The notes under the pieces were generated by a model. That model worked only from the letters and a program-made list of their open reading frames with translations, was not told where the DNA came from and made no database searches. Positions 1 through 15,285 of a stretch of 64,000 nt of DNA are shown here, in pieces. The DNA comes from Allacma fusca. Lineage: Eukaryota > Arthropoda > Collembola > Symphypleona > Sminthuridae. The stretch's first letter is position 1. Each line of letters opens with the position of its first letter. The translations under genes were made by a program, and so were the position numbers. Location: the NCBI GenBank assembly GCA_947179485.1, contig OX359247.1, forward strand, positions 52,983,131 to 53,047,130, given 5' to 3'.

Positions 1-845
1 ATGTGAAGAACAACTTAAAAATAGCAGGAGTCAAAGCATGTCACGAGACTCCATAGACTTCTTAAACACTTTAAATGTAATGAAGAGCCAAGGACCGGAG
101 ACATCAGCAGGGCGGGTGGAACGCTAGTAGTACATGCTTTGAGGATTTCTGAAGCAGTATTTTGAAATATTGTATTTAAAAATGTGTATTTTGAGACTAC
201 AGAGTAGTTTATATTTTCAGCTTCTCAACCACTCAACATGTATTTTGAACGTCGTATTTTTTAATTTACTTCAAAAGTTGATTTAATTTACGTGAAATGA
301 AAGCATTAGGATTGTATATGTGCACGTGGAACAGCTTCAAATTTTGTGTAAAAATTCTAAAAAGATTTAGAAATTCAAATGTTGTTATTGATGAAGTTGT
401 GGGAATAGTGTTAAAAAGATGTGCTTTAATATGTAATAAACATTTATACAGAAATTCGTAACATATTATACTATCAAATGGGATATAATGCACTAGGAAA
501 TAGTATACCGAGTTAATGTATGGCTACTTCTGTTGAGAAGCAGTGCCAATAAAGTCTTTACATATGTACATATGTATATTCGACTGAATGTCATTTAATG
601 TGTTTGGAATAAAGTACTTTGCTCAAAACACTTTTCACGTGAGTGATTACAACTATCAAACTGTCAGCACAAAAAATGGAGCAACATTTATAGAATGTTG
701 ATTTGAGTAAAAGTATCTGCACTTAAAATACAGAATTTTGTACTTGTATTTTGGATTGCTCAATATTGTATGTACTGTACTTTTATTTGAATTTTGATCA
801 AATATTCCGAGATATTTTACTTCGTAAATTCGTGTTCGGATATAA

Positions 846-915
846 TTATTCCCTCCGAATAATTTCCCTCCGGAAATTATCCCTCCAACAAATCCCCTCC
901 GAATATATTCCCTTC
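846..915. repeat. Short degenerate tandem repeat, ~15-16 bp unit
   Basis: Five imperfect copies of a unit close to ATTCCCTCCGAATA follow one another. The shared core is CCCTCCGAA or CCCTCCAAC, separated by AT-rich spacers. No coding frame is associated. Confidence 0.6.
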
Positions 916-1559
916 TTAAGAGGAGATATTCCGTCGGACTGTTTGCATAATTAAATTAAATTTGCATTTTTAAAAATAACCTACACGAAATGAAATTAAG
1001 CTCACTATGGCAACAAAATTAAACAACAACCCATATGTAATTAAGTACGATAGGAATTACCCGAATACCATGTTAAAAAGAAGCTGAGAGTGATAAATGA
1101 TTGTTTTTGCGGGTTTAGGAGTTATTTATGTGAACCATTTTATTAGTTCTAATAATTATTATAATTACCCAACAGTAGAAGCAATAATTCAGTTACAAAA
1201 GGAAATAGTATGTAAAAAATTTCAGCCATAATACTGTATATCTACAAGTATAGCTACATAATTACTCTTGAATGAAATAATGAAGCCAATATTGAATGGC
1301 TTTTAGAAACTCAGTGTGGTTGTTATTAACCTGTGCTTCGGGATTCTGCCTAATATTTCGCAGCCTAGAATCAATGGAGTTACTTTTCTTCTTCCTTCAG
1401 GGAACAAAGCCTCCCATAATTTTTTGGCATTCCATGTAGTAATGTTTTTCTTCCATTCGCAACATTTGTATGCTGGTGTTCATAGAAGCCTGAGCTCAAA
1501 TTTTAAAAAAGTTATAAGCAATTTAATAAATTCAATCTCCACTCTTTCCGCTTTTAAAC

Positions 1560-1630
1560 GGGATTTTAATTTAATAATTAATTTTAATTTTAAATTAATT
1601 AAATTTTTTAGTTTAATTAATTTTAGTATT
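1560..1630. repeat. AT-only low-complexity tract
   Basis: This is an almost pure TTAATTTTAA-type run. It explains the paired overlapping open frames on both strands here, which translate to lysine/leucine/isoleucine-rich and phenylalanine/asparagine-rich nonsense. Confidence 0.7.
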
Positions 1631-3545
1631 TTCCTTTTTAGCGAAATGTATTTTATTTTGCATTTTGACAACGCAGCCCAAGTATTTTCCAATTTGCATA
1701 GTTTTGGAGTAGATTAACATGCAGGGCATATCAAATAGAACTAATTGCTTAAAAGTGTTTGTGCGTGTACTGTATTTTAATTTTGCATGCATGTTCGTAT
1801 CAAGGGATACCATTTTCCTTACTCGCAAGAAAGTCGTATCACTTCCTAATCACCTTGTGTCAGTTCTGGACAACTTGAAGTACTGAAACATTTCATGCAA
1901 TATTGAATGGATATCTACATGATTTTCTGTCAATAGTAACCTAAATATTTTCATATGAATTTATCGGAAACTGGATTCGGTAGTGTGTATTTAAAATTTA
2001 AAAATCAGTGCGGACAAAGCTGATGTTGGGCTACAAAGATGATTAAACATATTACAAGATTAAACTGGAATGAAATAACTATAAGTTATTCGATACCTGG
2101 GTAAACAGAAATTAGGAATTCACGTTGGCATGATTCATGAGATTTCAAATTATGTAACAAACTTTTCTGGGTACTTTTTTGTTACTCTTTTGCAGAAGTG
2201 ATTATGGTGCTTCCAAACGCGCATGCAATGTTTAACTTCTGGTTTTTGGAAATTTGAGTGCAGATTTTATGAACTTATTATCATTGACCTGGGAAAAAGC
2301 GTCTACGGAATAGTAAGTTGTGCAAAGCAGAAAATTCTTTAGAAATAAAAGTAGCTTCAAATTTTTTACTTAAGCTTGGATATCTGAAGATCCGTATTTA
2401 AAAATGCACACTCTAAGAACTCACATGGGACGATATACCAAAATAGGGAGAAAAACATCAAGTTCAGGAGTGAAATCGAGGAAGATCAAAGTAGCCACGC
2501 TACATGTAAAAATACTGAAACACAAATTGTAGCAATTCCCTGGCAATTAGTTCAAGTCATATTTTATTTCAAGTATTTTTTAACTATACAACAAAATATT
2601 GTTATATTGCTATTGAATGTTCTCATATTAAAGTCTACATTTTCGAGCTACAGCATTATATTCCCGGGGGTTAAAACCTGTGATTGAGCTCCTGAAAAGA
2701 TCAATTTTTATTTGTAATGACCTCATGTATCATGGCCATTATTCGAGCTTTTACGGGCCCAGACCTTAATCCTTAGCTTTAAATTGTTAGATGAATATCA
2801 ACAATCGATTAATGTAGAAAACAAATATACGAGAGATTCAGACAGTGAATGTCTGTTTGCAATGAATCCACGTGGATTCGATGTCAGTAGAACGTTCTTT
2901 CATGTCAAATTTGATGCACTAGTCGTAAGAGTAAAAAAAACAAAACATTATTGTGTCTTGTGTCCAGGGCCGCAAAAAATGTTTGCAAATGTATAATGAT
3001 CAAAGTATCAAAAAAGGTTAAATGTCATTGAATAAAGGCGTCCTTGTCTCAAGATACCAACCCCAGTCATGTTAAAATATGACTATAAATTATCCAGCCC
3101 TATAGTTGTAGAGACATCGTCATACATAATGTATGTAAATCCCCTCGACAGAAACCGCACTCCGGATAGCCCATCAATCACAACATCGCATCCTTTAAAC
3201 TGATCAGATTTCTAAAAAGCACGAAATTCCTCGCTCGACATATCAGCAGTCACTTAAATTCCCAGCTCTCTTCATGAGGGAAAAAGTCTCTTCACAGTTT
3301 ATATTTGTCTCCACAAGAACTTGTTTTGACAGTGTGATGGATCCAAAGCCTGTAAATTGTCAAAATGTAATCTGTCAAGACCCCAGAAATAATGACTTTC
3401 CAGAATCGGTGACAAGGAAGTCATCATGTTAAGTCACTGCAAACATGAACCTTGGCCCTAGGAGATTTGTACGGAGCTCTGACAATCAGCATATAGCAAT
3501 TTCTTCGAGGGATAATAAATGTTAACCAAAATAGCAGTTTCTTGA

Positions 3546-3672
3546 GTTGTTTCTTTATTTTAAAGTCAAACTGAGTGTTGTTTCTTTATTTTCCAATCAC
3601 AGTGAGCGTGTTTCTTTATTTTCAAAGCATAGTAAGCGTGTTTCTTTATTTTAAAGTCCCTGTGAGTGTTGT
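3546..3672 (+). repeat. Tandem repeat, ~31 bp unit, four copies plus a partial
   Basis: Copies start at 3546, 3577, 3608 and 3638. All share GTTTCTTTATTTT followed by a variable AAAGTC/CAATCA segment and a CTGTGAGY/AGTGAGC end. A degraded fifth copy (GTTGTTCCTTG) starts near 3669. Unit lengths are 31, 31, 30 and about 31 bp. I see no coding role. Confidence 0.8.
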
Positions 3673-4703
3673 TCCTTGCCACAGGCATCAGTGTGTATAA
3701 AAACTTAAGAAGTCAAAAAAAAAAACCATAGACACAGGCAAAATCGAAGGCATTAGACCAGGTCAATAATATAAAGGTGAAGGGCTTTGACAGTAATGCT
3801 TCTCCTACGATTTAACTACACCCTTCACGCACCAACCGTATAATAAATAACCTCACTCGAGTTTTCCTTGTACGAGCCAGACCGTCCATAGACAACACGC
3901 TAGGAACATACGTACTAAGTGACCATACTAAAACCACCTGTGAGGTGTACATAAGTGGTCGTGATACATACAAGTTGGAACAAACTAAACTTGCACTACA
4001 AGTCAATCGGATTCGGCGAGATGCGTAACTGCTCATAATTAATCCCATAGCTCGGAAAGCTTTCCAATAAAATCATGAGGAAGCTGACAGAAACACAAGT
4101 TTTAAGGAGTTGAAAAAATTACTCATTCCTATGTATTCTATGTATGTACATGTATGATTGTAGGTATTACATCCCCTCGAACTTCCCCAACAACCCCATA
4201 GCATTTTCAATGGATAATGCTTCAAGACTACAAATTATTTTAATTACTTATTCACAAGTCAGCAGCGGAGAGGCAACTCCAACAAACTACGAGATATATA
4301 CTAAAACATCAAACTGGGAAAACTAAAATAACTTGCTTCAAACCTCTATTGTTAATTGTAGCTTGTACTGTAAAAAAATCCTTATTTTGACACGTACTTA
4401 CCATGCCTGATAACAAGTTTAAGATAGGGATTTGAACAGCATACTCCCTCACTCCCCCAAGGAGTTGAGGTTGTTAATTATACCAATTGTCCACAAGTGG
4501 ACACTATGATAATCTTCCCTAATTTCCCCCTGACTTTTCAATCATTTCATTTTCTTCTCAGTAATAATATAGAATCTCAAGGAAAGTTTTTTCCCAGCAA
4601 TAAATAATTGTTTGTGTACGCAGTCCGGTTACTTTGGAAAATATTTTGTGAGCTTGTACAAAAAAGCTTAGTAATCTCTTTGGAGGTTGACTATAGACTT
4701 TGT

Positions 4704-4886
<183 letters not shown>

Positions 4887-7800
4887 ATCAAAAGACTATA
4901 CTGTTTTGTAGGATTTTATATGTCGTTCACAATTAAACGTTCCCATGTTAGAGATTGGATAAAATAATTTAACATATGTAGATATACGTAGAAAACTCAT
5001 ACCTTTAAATTTGAGCTGGTTTTTAAACTGATGAAAGCTTTTTAATGAAGTGATTAATGTTCCGAAGAACTGGTTCTCAATTCCACACATTTTCACCTGG
5101 TATAATCTTCTTCCTTCCTCTTTTGCTCTATAATCGCCCCTGCTAAATGCAATTAAGTAACAAAAATCAAAATCTAGTTTTTATTACCCTTCTCTACTAC
5201 ATATAAGCATTTATACAATCCCCTGATCAAGTTTATCCATTCAAATTATTTTTTTCCTTCACAACTATTTACTACTTCAACATTCCCGAGCAAAATGTAC
5301 AGGAGGATCTCTTTGTAACGGAATTACAATAGGGATGGTGAGTTTTGATGTCGGCATAAACATACAAAATGTAAGCAATAGTCTAATAGTAATTATTGTT
5401 TAAAAAAAAAAAAAATTTGTAACATTTCACGGGGGGCGAAGGAACGTGTTCGGTATGTGAATAAATTGAGCTTCGAATTCCGTCCGTTGTAATGAGATTT
5501 CCCTGTAATGTCTTCAAGACTGATGTGCTCCTCACTCTGTTGTGAGTTTTTTCATCTCATTGTTCTGGGTTAGTCTGCCTGAGCAGAGGAAAAAATGCAG
5601 ATTGGTAACTTGTTGGGAGCCGATGGTTGCAAATTGTGCTGATTGATTGTCACTTTTATATCCCTTTGTGAAATCCCGCAGCAACATTTCTCCAAGTTCC
5701 TACAGAGCAGTACAGTATATATGCTCCTGGGGATCTCTAAATATTCATTGCTAAAATATCTCACTTCCACCAATATTTAGCTCTGTAAGATTTATGTGCT
5801 TATTGTATATCTATGTACATATGAAGGAATCCCTATGTACTAGGAACTCTACACAGTTTAAGTATTTGTACAGCTGCAGACATTTTCATATCCAATATTC
5901 CACCTCAATGTTCAATGTATCATAATTTTAGTGTGGGATGTGAGGAGTTATAAGGGAGAAAAAAAACATCGAACTTCAAGATCATTATTGAGCCAGTAGG
6001 GATTACTTAGTGCTACCAAAGCCTCGCCCATCAATTCATGCAAATCAAGGGAATATGCTGAATCTCGTCCGTGTGTACAAAGATAACCATCCGTATCATA
6101 CCTTGAATTTTTTTTTTCTCATTGAATTTCAATGCAGTTTTACGACGGTGCAAAGGCGGGTGAGTTGTATATAGAATCTGGCAACTTGTAAATTTTCTCT
6201 CGAGGCCTGACACTTCACTTGAGATCCCCTGAGCCCATAGGGAAGAGCCTGACTACCCGTCACCTAAATCAAATGTCTTTATTGATTTTGCGTGAGATAT
6301 AATAAAAGCGGAGGGACAGAAACAGATATGGAGCGGCTCAAGAGCTAGATCGTGTGCGTCAGGTGGTATAATTTAGATGAGATGGGAGATTAGTCTAATA
6401 TCTATATACGCCTAGTCATTGATTACAGTTAAGTTAAAATTTCCAAGACAGGAAATAAAAATACGAATGAGGACTGCAGTTCCGCTAGGTAAGCAGCTGA
6501 TGTCTGTGTTTCCAAGCACATTTATATGTACACACCTCAAAATTGTAGACAGGACGGCGAGGGTTTTGTCAAACCAGAATTTTACTTTTTTCCTCCAACT
6601 TTTGGAAAACTACAGAAGGCTGTGTATACAGTAGTGCTTGGGTTTCCAAAGTCCCAGTCTGTATGCAATAACCCATTAGGGGTAGGAAAAAAGTTCATGG
6701 ATATATGCATGCCCGTAAATGGGAATCGTCAAGCATATACATTGCTCCTGCTTTGTGTATATAAAATCTATCCACTCACACATTATATGTTAATGGTATT
6801 GAAGTAATCTCCAAGGATAGTCTGTTGAAATGTATATACCTCTCACAGTCTCCATGCAGATTTTTTTGTGTGCACATGGTGGAGTGCAGTAGTACCGTAA
6901 AACATTTTAGCATTCGTTTCAAATCATAAATAAAGTCATCAACTTGGTGGCCATACAATTACGCTTCACAATAAACTGCACTTCCCTTTTCATTAAACGA
7001 GCTTTTCTGCTCTTGGTCTTTTTAGGGTGCAGTTACTAACTTTGGAGGGAGATTCATTTGCATTGAAGTGTCATCCCCCGCCGGTAGCCCTAGTCCATAC
7101 ATTTTCGTTAATACTTTCAACGACGAGCAAAATCAAAAACTTTATTTCACGCTTATTAACCATTTGATGGGGAACAACGGTAGCCCATTTCCCTGTACAC
7201 GTCTTCATTTTCTCCACATTTACTTTTTTTTTTTCACAGTCAATTCCAACCACACACAACAAGTCTCAAACAATTTGTTCATTGTATTTTTAAACATGCA
7301 GTCAGTCAGCAGCATGTACCTTTTTCTCATTTGAAGCATGCACAAGGCACAGGTACAGAGGGAAGAATGTGTCAGTTAACATTCGGTAGCATATATCTAT
7401 CTATCTATAGGTATACAACCTACACAAAAATATACATGGTTGATTATAGTAGGATGTACTTCGCACCACACGTACACACACAACAGTACTATTTCCCATC
7501 CAAACTCGAAACATTAAGGCCTTAACAGCCAAGTCATTAAAGCCCTTAAATGGTACTTTGAAACTTACAGCACAAAATTCAATTTAACAGCGATACGTGC
7601 ACAATATATAGTTATTTCCCTCAGAGAATTACGTCAGGCTATATAGCCATAAAAACAGATTTTTTTTTTCGTAGTTCCTTGCATAAAATTATTATTCGTT
7701 TCTGCTCCAAGCCTCATACTCATTACAGCTTCATAAAATGAAATAATTACCGGGGAAGCTCCCCGGCATGAATTATGGCACAGCTCTGAACAAAAGCCAA

Positions 7801-8286
7801 ATGGAGAAGAGGTTACATTTTCCCATCAGGACAATTAGATAAACATATCAGGACATTAAAACTTACATATACCTTCACATGGGACAAGTTATTTACAATT
7901 CTTGTTAGGACATAATCCCACCAAGAGGATACTATTAGCGAGCACTCAAGTCAGGGAGGAAGAGTTTTTGTAACAATTAGTCCTCATTAAAGAAACTCTC
8001 TGTTTTAAAATCTCTGACTCAAGGAATCCAATTTCCGGTAAAAATAAATAAAAAATAAAAATCTTACATCTATGTTTGTAAGGGACTGTGAGGAAAAGCG
8101 AGAAGGAAAAAAAAAGTAAATAATAAATTGGATAAAACAAGGAAATTGTAACATGTGACTGTTCCTGTGTAAATATCCACCTAATATTATTCAGGAAAAG
8201 GGAATGTTGTGACAAGTTCTTCTGTATGTTACATATATAGCGCTCTCATTTATGTCGGCATATCTATACATATACAAAAATGTAGA

Positions 8287-8311
8287 GACACACACACACA
8301 CACACACACAC
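8287..8311. repeat. (CA)n microsatellite
   Basis: About twelve uninterrupted CA units flanked by unique sequence. Confidence 0.9.
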
Positions 8312-11300
8312 GCAAATGAGAATAAAACCCAGCCTGCACCTTTGGCAAAAGAAACTAAGCAAATGAGGAGCCCAGGTGACTCCAAGGAATGGCACAGGAG
8401 AAGGAGACCCATGTAATAAGATCTATTTACCCCCATATAAGTACATATGACAAAAATTAATATGGCTTCATAGGGAGCTAGTATATAGGGAGTATAGTAT
8501 CTACCTACTATATGTACATGTTAAATAGTAATTATGTATGCTCAGGTGGCAGATCTACGGATGCCCAGAGCCCTGTTGTTATAGGTGGTAGGGAAACATG
8601 AGATTAAGTAAATGCAATATCTACTTAGTTGTTGAATGTTCTGTCTCAATTAGCAAACCCTTGAGTGCAGAGGAGGAACAGCAACAAAGACTCTGACTCA
8701 AGCCAGGCAGTGTCAACAGAAACAAACGTTGTTCCCTGCAAAAATGTAACCAGTCAGTCCTTGCTCGGCAAGCTGTGCACACACGTCTCTGTGGCAGCGT
8801 CTCCCCTTCTTCATCCCTTCTACTAGTAGATATCTCCTTGTGTGAGTAGTGAAACTATAAGCAGCTGAGAGGAGTCAAGTCATCATATGCAAATACTATT
8901 TCGAGTCTCAGAGAAGAGACCAGACCTTATATACGAGGCGTTAAAAAATTAATTAATTTTGTGATCGTGTCCTGCTTCGTAGCTCTCCTCCTAAACATCC
9001 ACATAGGATTATATGCACAGAAGCAACCAGTTAGGAGGAATCCTGAATGGAAAGTGTCAGTGATCAACACCGGACGAGGAAGAAAAACCTACAAATAGTG
9101 TGTTGTTATTTATCATCGTACATATTGTATATAATATAGATACTTCTATACATATATAGATATTTACAAACGTGAGGAGAGGCAGAAGTGACAATTAGCA
9201 AGGATCTAGATACTGATCTGAATTTGATGGGTTTTATATATACTAATGATTAGGGCTGAATGACTTTGTGGGACTATAAGGAACCATGTGTTTTGTTCGG
9301 TTGTAAAAAGGCTGATTGAGACATGGCTGGCGAATCGAGCATTATTACTTGCCTTTGTACACATGGAGTAAGTGCCACTTGAGACTTGGACCATTGTGAG
9401 GATGATTACCTGGGCTGCAGCACTGCAATAAAGTTCAATAATATAGACTATAAAAGCACTGCGGGCTTGAGAGTCGGAAGAAGGTAGAGGGACTCAAAGG
9501 AGCATACATATACATAGAGTCATACACATGTATGTATGTATGTATGTTCTTGTGTGAAAAGTAGATCTAGGCCTGATTCCCTTTCTAAGTCTGCCCCGGG
9601 CCACCATTTAAGCTGACCAGCTGAAAAATCCTCGTAAATTTTTATCTCGCAGCAAGTTTCCATTTAACCAAAGTGTTCTCTTCTTGGGCTTTTAACTAGG
9701 TGAGCTGTTTATTATTCATCCACTCATTGATTTATGTTGATCAACGACAGACACAAAAATCCTCAGTTGGTATGTGTCTATGGGAAGCTTCACTGTGAGT
9801 GTCTGTAGTCAAGTAGTAACCCCTTCCTCCTTTTTGCACAATTGTCTTACGGACGGCACTACTACATTATACACACTGGACTCATATATATACTCTCCGT
9901 AATGATCACTGTCTCCCTCCTTAATCCGTGCTCATTATATTTTCACTACTTTTGTAAGTATCTATACGGGTCTAGGATAGGAGCATAGGGATAGATACAT
10001 ATAGATACATAGATATGTAAGTATGGTCCTTATACCTAAATTACCCCTTGTAGGATAATCAGTCCTTGTACATATGCAAGGAGGTTCTGCAAGGACAGTA
10101 AAGTCAGTAGTTAGTTAGAAACAAATATTTCCATCATCTGACCCTTTGTATTTTTTCTCAGAGTAAATACTCATTTGGGATGTCAACGGTCCATAAAATT
10201 TGACTTAAACTACCGCATGGAAATCTCACTGACCCAGTGCTAACGGCAAAATGCTTGTTTTGCTAGACTTCCCAAGTCTTTTGTATCATTGACAGTATCT
10301 CGGCAATTGTGACTCGGTATTGGTATTAGACATTATTGTCGAGGGCTCATAAACAAATTCACAGCAGCTGTCTTTCACATTCACATAAAATTAAACAGGC
10401 CAAAAAAGCTTGTTAAGGGTAAAGGGTTTGAGACTCAGGGATATAAGGTGTATTGTAATTATGTATCTATGTATATCTAATTACAGATAGTGTACTCCCA
10501 ACTCTCACACTCACTCCGTAAGACAAGTCTTCACGCTGGAAATACGATGATCTCTTCCGAATTGCATTTCCATACGTCGTCATATCACTGCTGGGCTCCC
10601 ATCAACCACTTTTTATTCCAATTTTTTCCCTGCATTTTTCTCCCAGTTTTTTTTTCCTCTCTCCTTTCCCATCATATACTACTAGCAGATACTAATACTA
10701 CAGCAGCAGCAGCAGCATACAGTACACCCATATAGTTTTTCGCTTCCGTAAATAGAACCCAGGGGATATTTCATTGGGAGACAGATGCGAAGCTCTGTGA
10801 ACACTTCATTTTACTAAGCTCTTTGGAGTAAGTCAAGACTCAGGCTTTTTAGCTTGAATGACAGCCACTTCTCCTTTTGCATCCTCTTATTGGTTTCTTC
10901 CACTGTCTGTATACAGGAGAACTGACTGGTAGAGTCAGAGTAAATATCTACATATGTAGTACAGTATTGTATGTAAATGGAGAGAGGAATGCAGAAATGC
11001 TTAAGGGAAGGTGAACAATAAATTGAGGAGGCAGACACGCGTGTCTTTTGCTGGTTGTGTGTGGTGTGGGTCCAAAATTAGCCTCTCTTATATGGAACCG
11101 CGTCGAGTTTCATAAAAACCAAAGGAGATTCCAACTCTTGAGATGTTGTGATCCAGCCAGAATCACAGTTCCAGGAGAGTGCGAGGAGCATTTATGAGCT
11201 TATTGGGAGACAAGGGTGGAAGCGATCCCGTTACTTATTACCATCATCAATCCTCAAAAGTCTTTAAAGTATTTATCATTAAAATTAGATATTCCTTGAG

Positions 11301-12540
11301 ATTTTATATATCCATTATATTTTTAGAACCTTCGTAGGAGCTGAAAATGAATGGGAAATCCTTTGAAGCTTATAAGATTATTAATACGATGTATGTACGT
11401 ATGTATGTATATAGTGTCATATTTTTGCATATGTATGTAGGGAAGTGCTAGTTTCCCCCAAGTCTCGGAATTTATTTGCTATTAATTTAGTGTATACTTT
11501 ATATCTCATTTCTGACTCACTACCCCTTCATTTAATACTAATCGGATTGAGCATACGGCCCTGGGAAGTTAGGCCTTTATGGTTAAATGGCTCAGCCGAC
11601 CAATAAATGTGGAGAGCAAACAATGCCATATAATTGTATGCATGTACATGGGACGTCAATGGAACTCAAATTAGTAACACTAAAAGTGATCAGACTCGGC
11701 AGGATTACCTGAGTTTGTCTTTGACCTATTAACCAAAAGGAGGAAGCTGTTTGGAACTTTTGGGGAATTTGGATTTTTGTAATTGTTCATTCAAGCTGAA
11801 CCCCTCTATGTATGTACGGAGGCATGAGAAAACCTTGGAGATTTGTCGGTCGATGGGAATAATAGTCATTAATTCATGTATTGGTCAGTAGCAGGGCTCA
11901 CCACAATGGCTCGTACGACGGCGGAGCCAACATCAACATAACTGTTCCTCCTTAAGGACTTTAACTTGGAGTTTTTTTTTTATGCAGATATATTATTTTG
12001 TGCTTCAGACACAAAAGTAAGTCTACGGCTCTCTCGTAACGCGGACATATAGATAGCCCAGCAGTGCTCAGTGAGAAAATCCTCCATTCTTACGTCTTTT
12101 TGAGCCGATTATTTACACATGCAATTGAACTTAACGCTTGAGAGGATGAGTCAATTAACACTGTTCTGGCTATTTGGCAAAGTTAAGCCTTGGCCGGAGA
12201 GGAGTACTGTAGTGACTACTGTGAATATAGAGAATACAATGGGAAAGTCCATAAATGATTGTTTGTAGTAAGTCAACTCAGTGGATGTTTACGGAGAGTC
12301 AGATGAACTCTAAAACCATTTACTACCTCTACACTAACAGTAGTACATTTCCCCACACACGGCCTACCTTCCCATCCTGAGGACAGAGTGGACGGAAAGT
12401 AAAAATATGAATTTAGTTAATCCTGTTACTCCTTCCTTACATCCTTTATCAACTTTTATGCCCAATTCACGAAGATGTTGTTATAGTAGTTAGCACATAA
12501 AATTAGAAACTTTAAAACAAATAGAGGGACAGACATAGAG

Positions 12541-12562
12541 GGAGAGAGAGAGAGAGAGAGAA
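12541..12562. repeat. (GA)n microsatellite
   Basis: About ten GA units within a purine-rich stretch. Confidence 0.85.
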
Positions 12563-14988
12563 AAGATAGAAATGCGGACACAAGGAAAATGATTTTCTGC
12601 GTAGGTTCATGTATGGGAAAATGTAATTTATTTAACGTGTTTTCGTTCAGATCTCCACGGGATTTCAGCCGTTCTTACTTTACGAGTTAGGATTGTTTCT
12701 CCTTGGAAGACTTAGCATTTTTAGCTTCACACGACAAGGACAAATATGGGATTGAACAAGATTTACTTGCTGATTGGATTGCTTAAATTGATTTTATAAT
12801 TACCCTTCTCTTGGTAAAAATTTCAATTTCTTGTGTGTGGTTGATGGTGTTGATAGGTACATGGGTCTAAGTGCTTATTAGATATGTAGTGTGTCATGCT
12901 GGGGCTGACGGAGGGGAATATTTATTGACTGTTGAAGGGTAGTGGAGTACTAGACAGGGATGGAGAGAAATGGGAGTGATTTAATGATGATGATGATGAT
13001 GAGGAAGCCATATGAGTATCTATCTAGTATGAGGAGGTTTACTTATAAAATGCCAAGAGAAGAGATTTTCGAGGAAAATGATACAAATGAAAATGAGACT
13101 TGTGGGAATGCGTGATTTGAGGCGGAAATGGTAATGATGAGGGAGCGTTTTGTTACATAGGAGAGTAGCTCTTTACAGCATATTGTACTATCCAAGACAA
13201 GGGATATATATCTAATGTGAGGAGTCAACGCAAGCCTCAGGAAAATCCTCAGTCTAATTGAGACTTTTCCACCGATCCAACTTTAATATGACTGTTTGTG
13301 GGCTGGTTTTTGTCAATTATCCATTTTATGAGTTGTCAACTCTGACCTGCATATATAAACACAAAGAGACAATTTAACCACAAGAGTTCACATATCTTGA
13401 GGGGAGTTGACCCTTTGGAAGTTGACCTGGAAGTGTACACATACTAAGTAGATAAAAAGCAAACAATGCAAGGATTATTAGACTATCTGTAGGATCTGAT
13501 AGTTGTACAAATATTCAGAGTTCTCATAGCATCAAGGAGAGTAATATTTGAGGACGCATTGGCTTATCTACAGGATGACATACATATACATATGAGTTTA
13601 CGAATGTATGCACACCCCATGTAAGGCTATTAGTAAACTGAATCAACTGCATTGTATTTTTAAAAACAAAAACTTTCACGTGCTATTATAAATTGAACGC
13701 AAAACCAAAGAGGACATGATGGACAGACTTTCTGTTTCTATTGTGAAGGTACAAAACACATGAATTCATTTCTCATAAAAATATCACGAGAATGTTGCAC
13801 TATCTGTCAAAGACATAGATAGGAGGACTCATGCAAAAGTCCTTATAAATTATCGGCCCTGCACAAGGCACAAGAGAGCTGAGGCATTCCCAGCCCGAGT
13901 CACATTCTCACATTTCATAGTTACAGTCATACCTGTCTCAATTCCCTATCTCTGTTTTTATGACCCAGACTCACATTCCTCCATGTTAACAAGATTTTGG
14001 CAGATATATCTGTTATATTATTATTACAATCAAGAACAACATGAATAATTGTAGAGGGGGGGGGGGAAGACTTTGATAAATGTCATGAAATGTTTTGACC
14101 TTGGAAGTCTTCGCAAAAATTCAATGAGACAGCTAACATTACCTGTTTTTTGAGAATATTAGTTTTCTTTCCCAACCGTCCTCCTGTCCACCTCACCTGA
14201 CAATCAACATGGAAATTTCATACCGTACGATTTTTTTTACTCCCTCAGCAAAACATAATGTTATCGAGTTTCGGTATCAATTCCATTCTCTTCCAAATCT
14301 TCTGTATCTTTCTCACAAATCTAATTTCAATGAGTACTTCTTATTCTTTGACTTTCAATTCACAAAAAAAAAAAAAACTTGGAAGAAAAATTGGTCGTTG
14401 TCGTTTTCATGTAATTTATCTTGAGGGGTAAAAAAAATCCTTGTATCTTTGAATCTCCTATGTACTCAATTGGGAAGAGTCTTCTACAGTAAGAGTGTAA
14501 AATAAGAGGAGATGGGAAAATGGGTTTGAGTGAATTAAATCATTCTGTTAGTACACACCGAGTATGGAGATTCTGTCATTATACTTTCACTATACAATAA
14601 AATACGGGACTGTGAACGATACTGGGTCTCCATGTGTTATAATTGCAATATTGTGTGTGGATCCAATTTAATGTAATGGAGTCATTGAATGGATGGGAGA
14701 ACTTCTGTAGAGCATATTGTACAGTCCACATTCGAATCTCTACGTATGGAACTAATGGGTGAATATATACTGTATGGATCGTAAAATGCATGTTTTATTC
14801 TCTATGTTATCTAATATGTGGGTATAGATATATATGCAATTTTTTCTATTGGATTTATATGGGTCCATATGAATTTATTGTAACGTATCGAGAGTGTGTG
14901 AGCACATGCCTCAATTAGAGGTTTGAAGGTATCTATTTGTAACATATTATTTTTGTTATTCATAGAGATTTATTTTTCCAAGGAAAAA

Positions 14989-15285
14989 ATGGGACCATCT
15001 TGCACAAGGAAGCCTAATATGACCGAGACACTCACTCATCCCAGTAATATCCGCAAGTACGTGGTGCTGTTGCAGGACTGCATTGCCGTCAAATTTGTCG
15101 CCCACGTTGATACCTCATTGTCACCGTCCTCGTCATCATTGTTGTCTGAGGAGAAAAAATGCGGGAAAAAAACCGATGACAGCTACAATAATAAGTTTTC
15201 TTTGTATGGCAGCAACAGCAGTAATAACCACAACAGTGACAAGTTGCCTCAACCAAATCCTAATCAAGGTGTCCACTTATTTCAT
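14989..15285 (+). CDS. stox1: stox1 coding exon 1 (aa 1-99)
   Basis: The exon runs from ATG 14989 to the donor CAT|GTGAGT, phase 0. It encodes MGPSCTRKPNM..., then YVVLLQDCIAVKF, a serine-rich stretch, and ends VHLFH. The next residues, AFRDANHKC, come from exon 2, so the best-conserved block is cut by the 3.2-kb intron 1. The middle (serine/asparagine-rich) is probably poorly conserved. An upstream noncoding exon is possible. Confidence 0.85.

Noticed and set aside
1316-1828. Overlapping frames of 133, 70 and 71 codons
   Set aside because: They come from an AT-only tract lacking stops; composition is F/I/L/N/K-rich and no motif is present.
4421-4480. GGGATTTGAAC-like tRNA T-arm on the - strand
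   Set aside because: No matching acceptor stem, D-arm or anticodon arm could be folded; no tRNA gene was found anywhere in the window.
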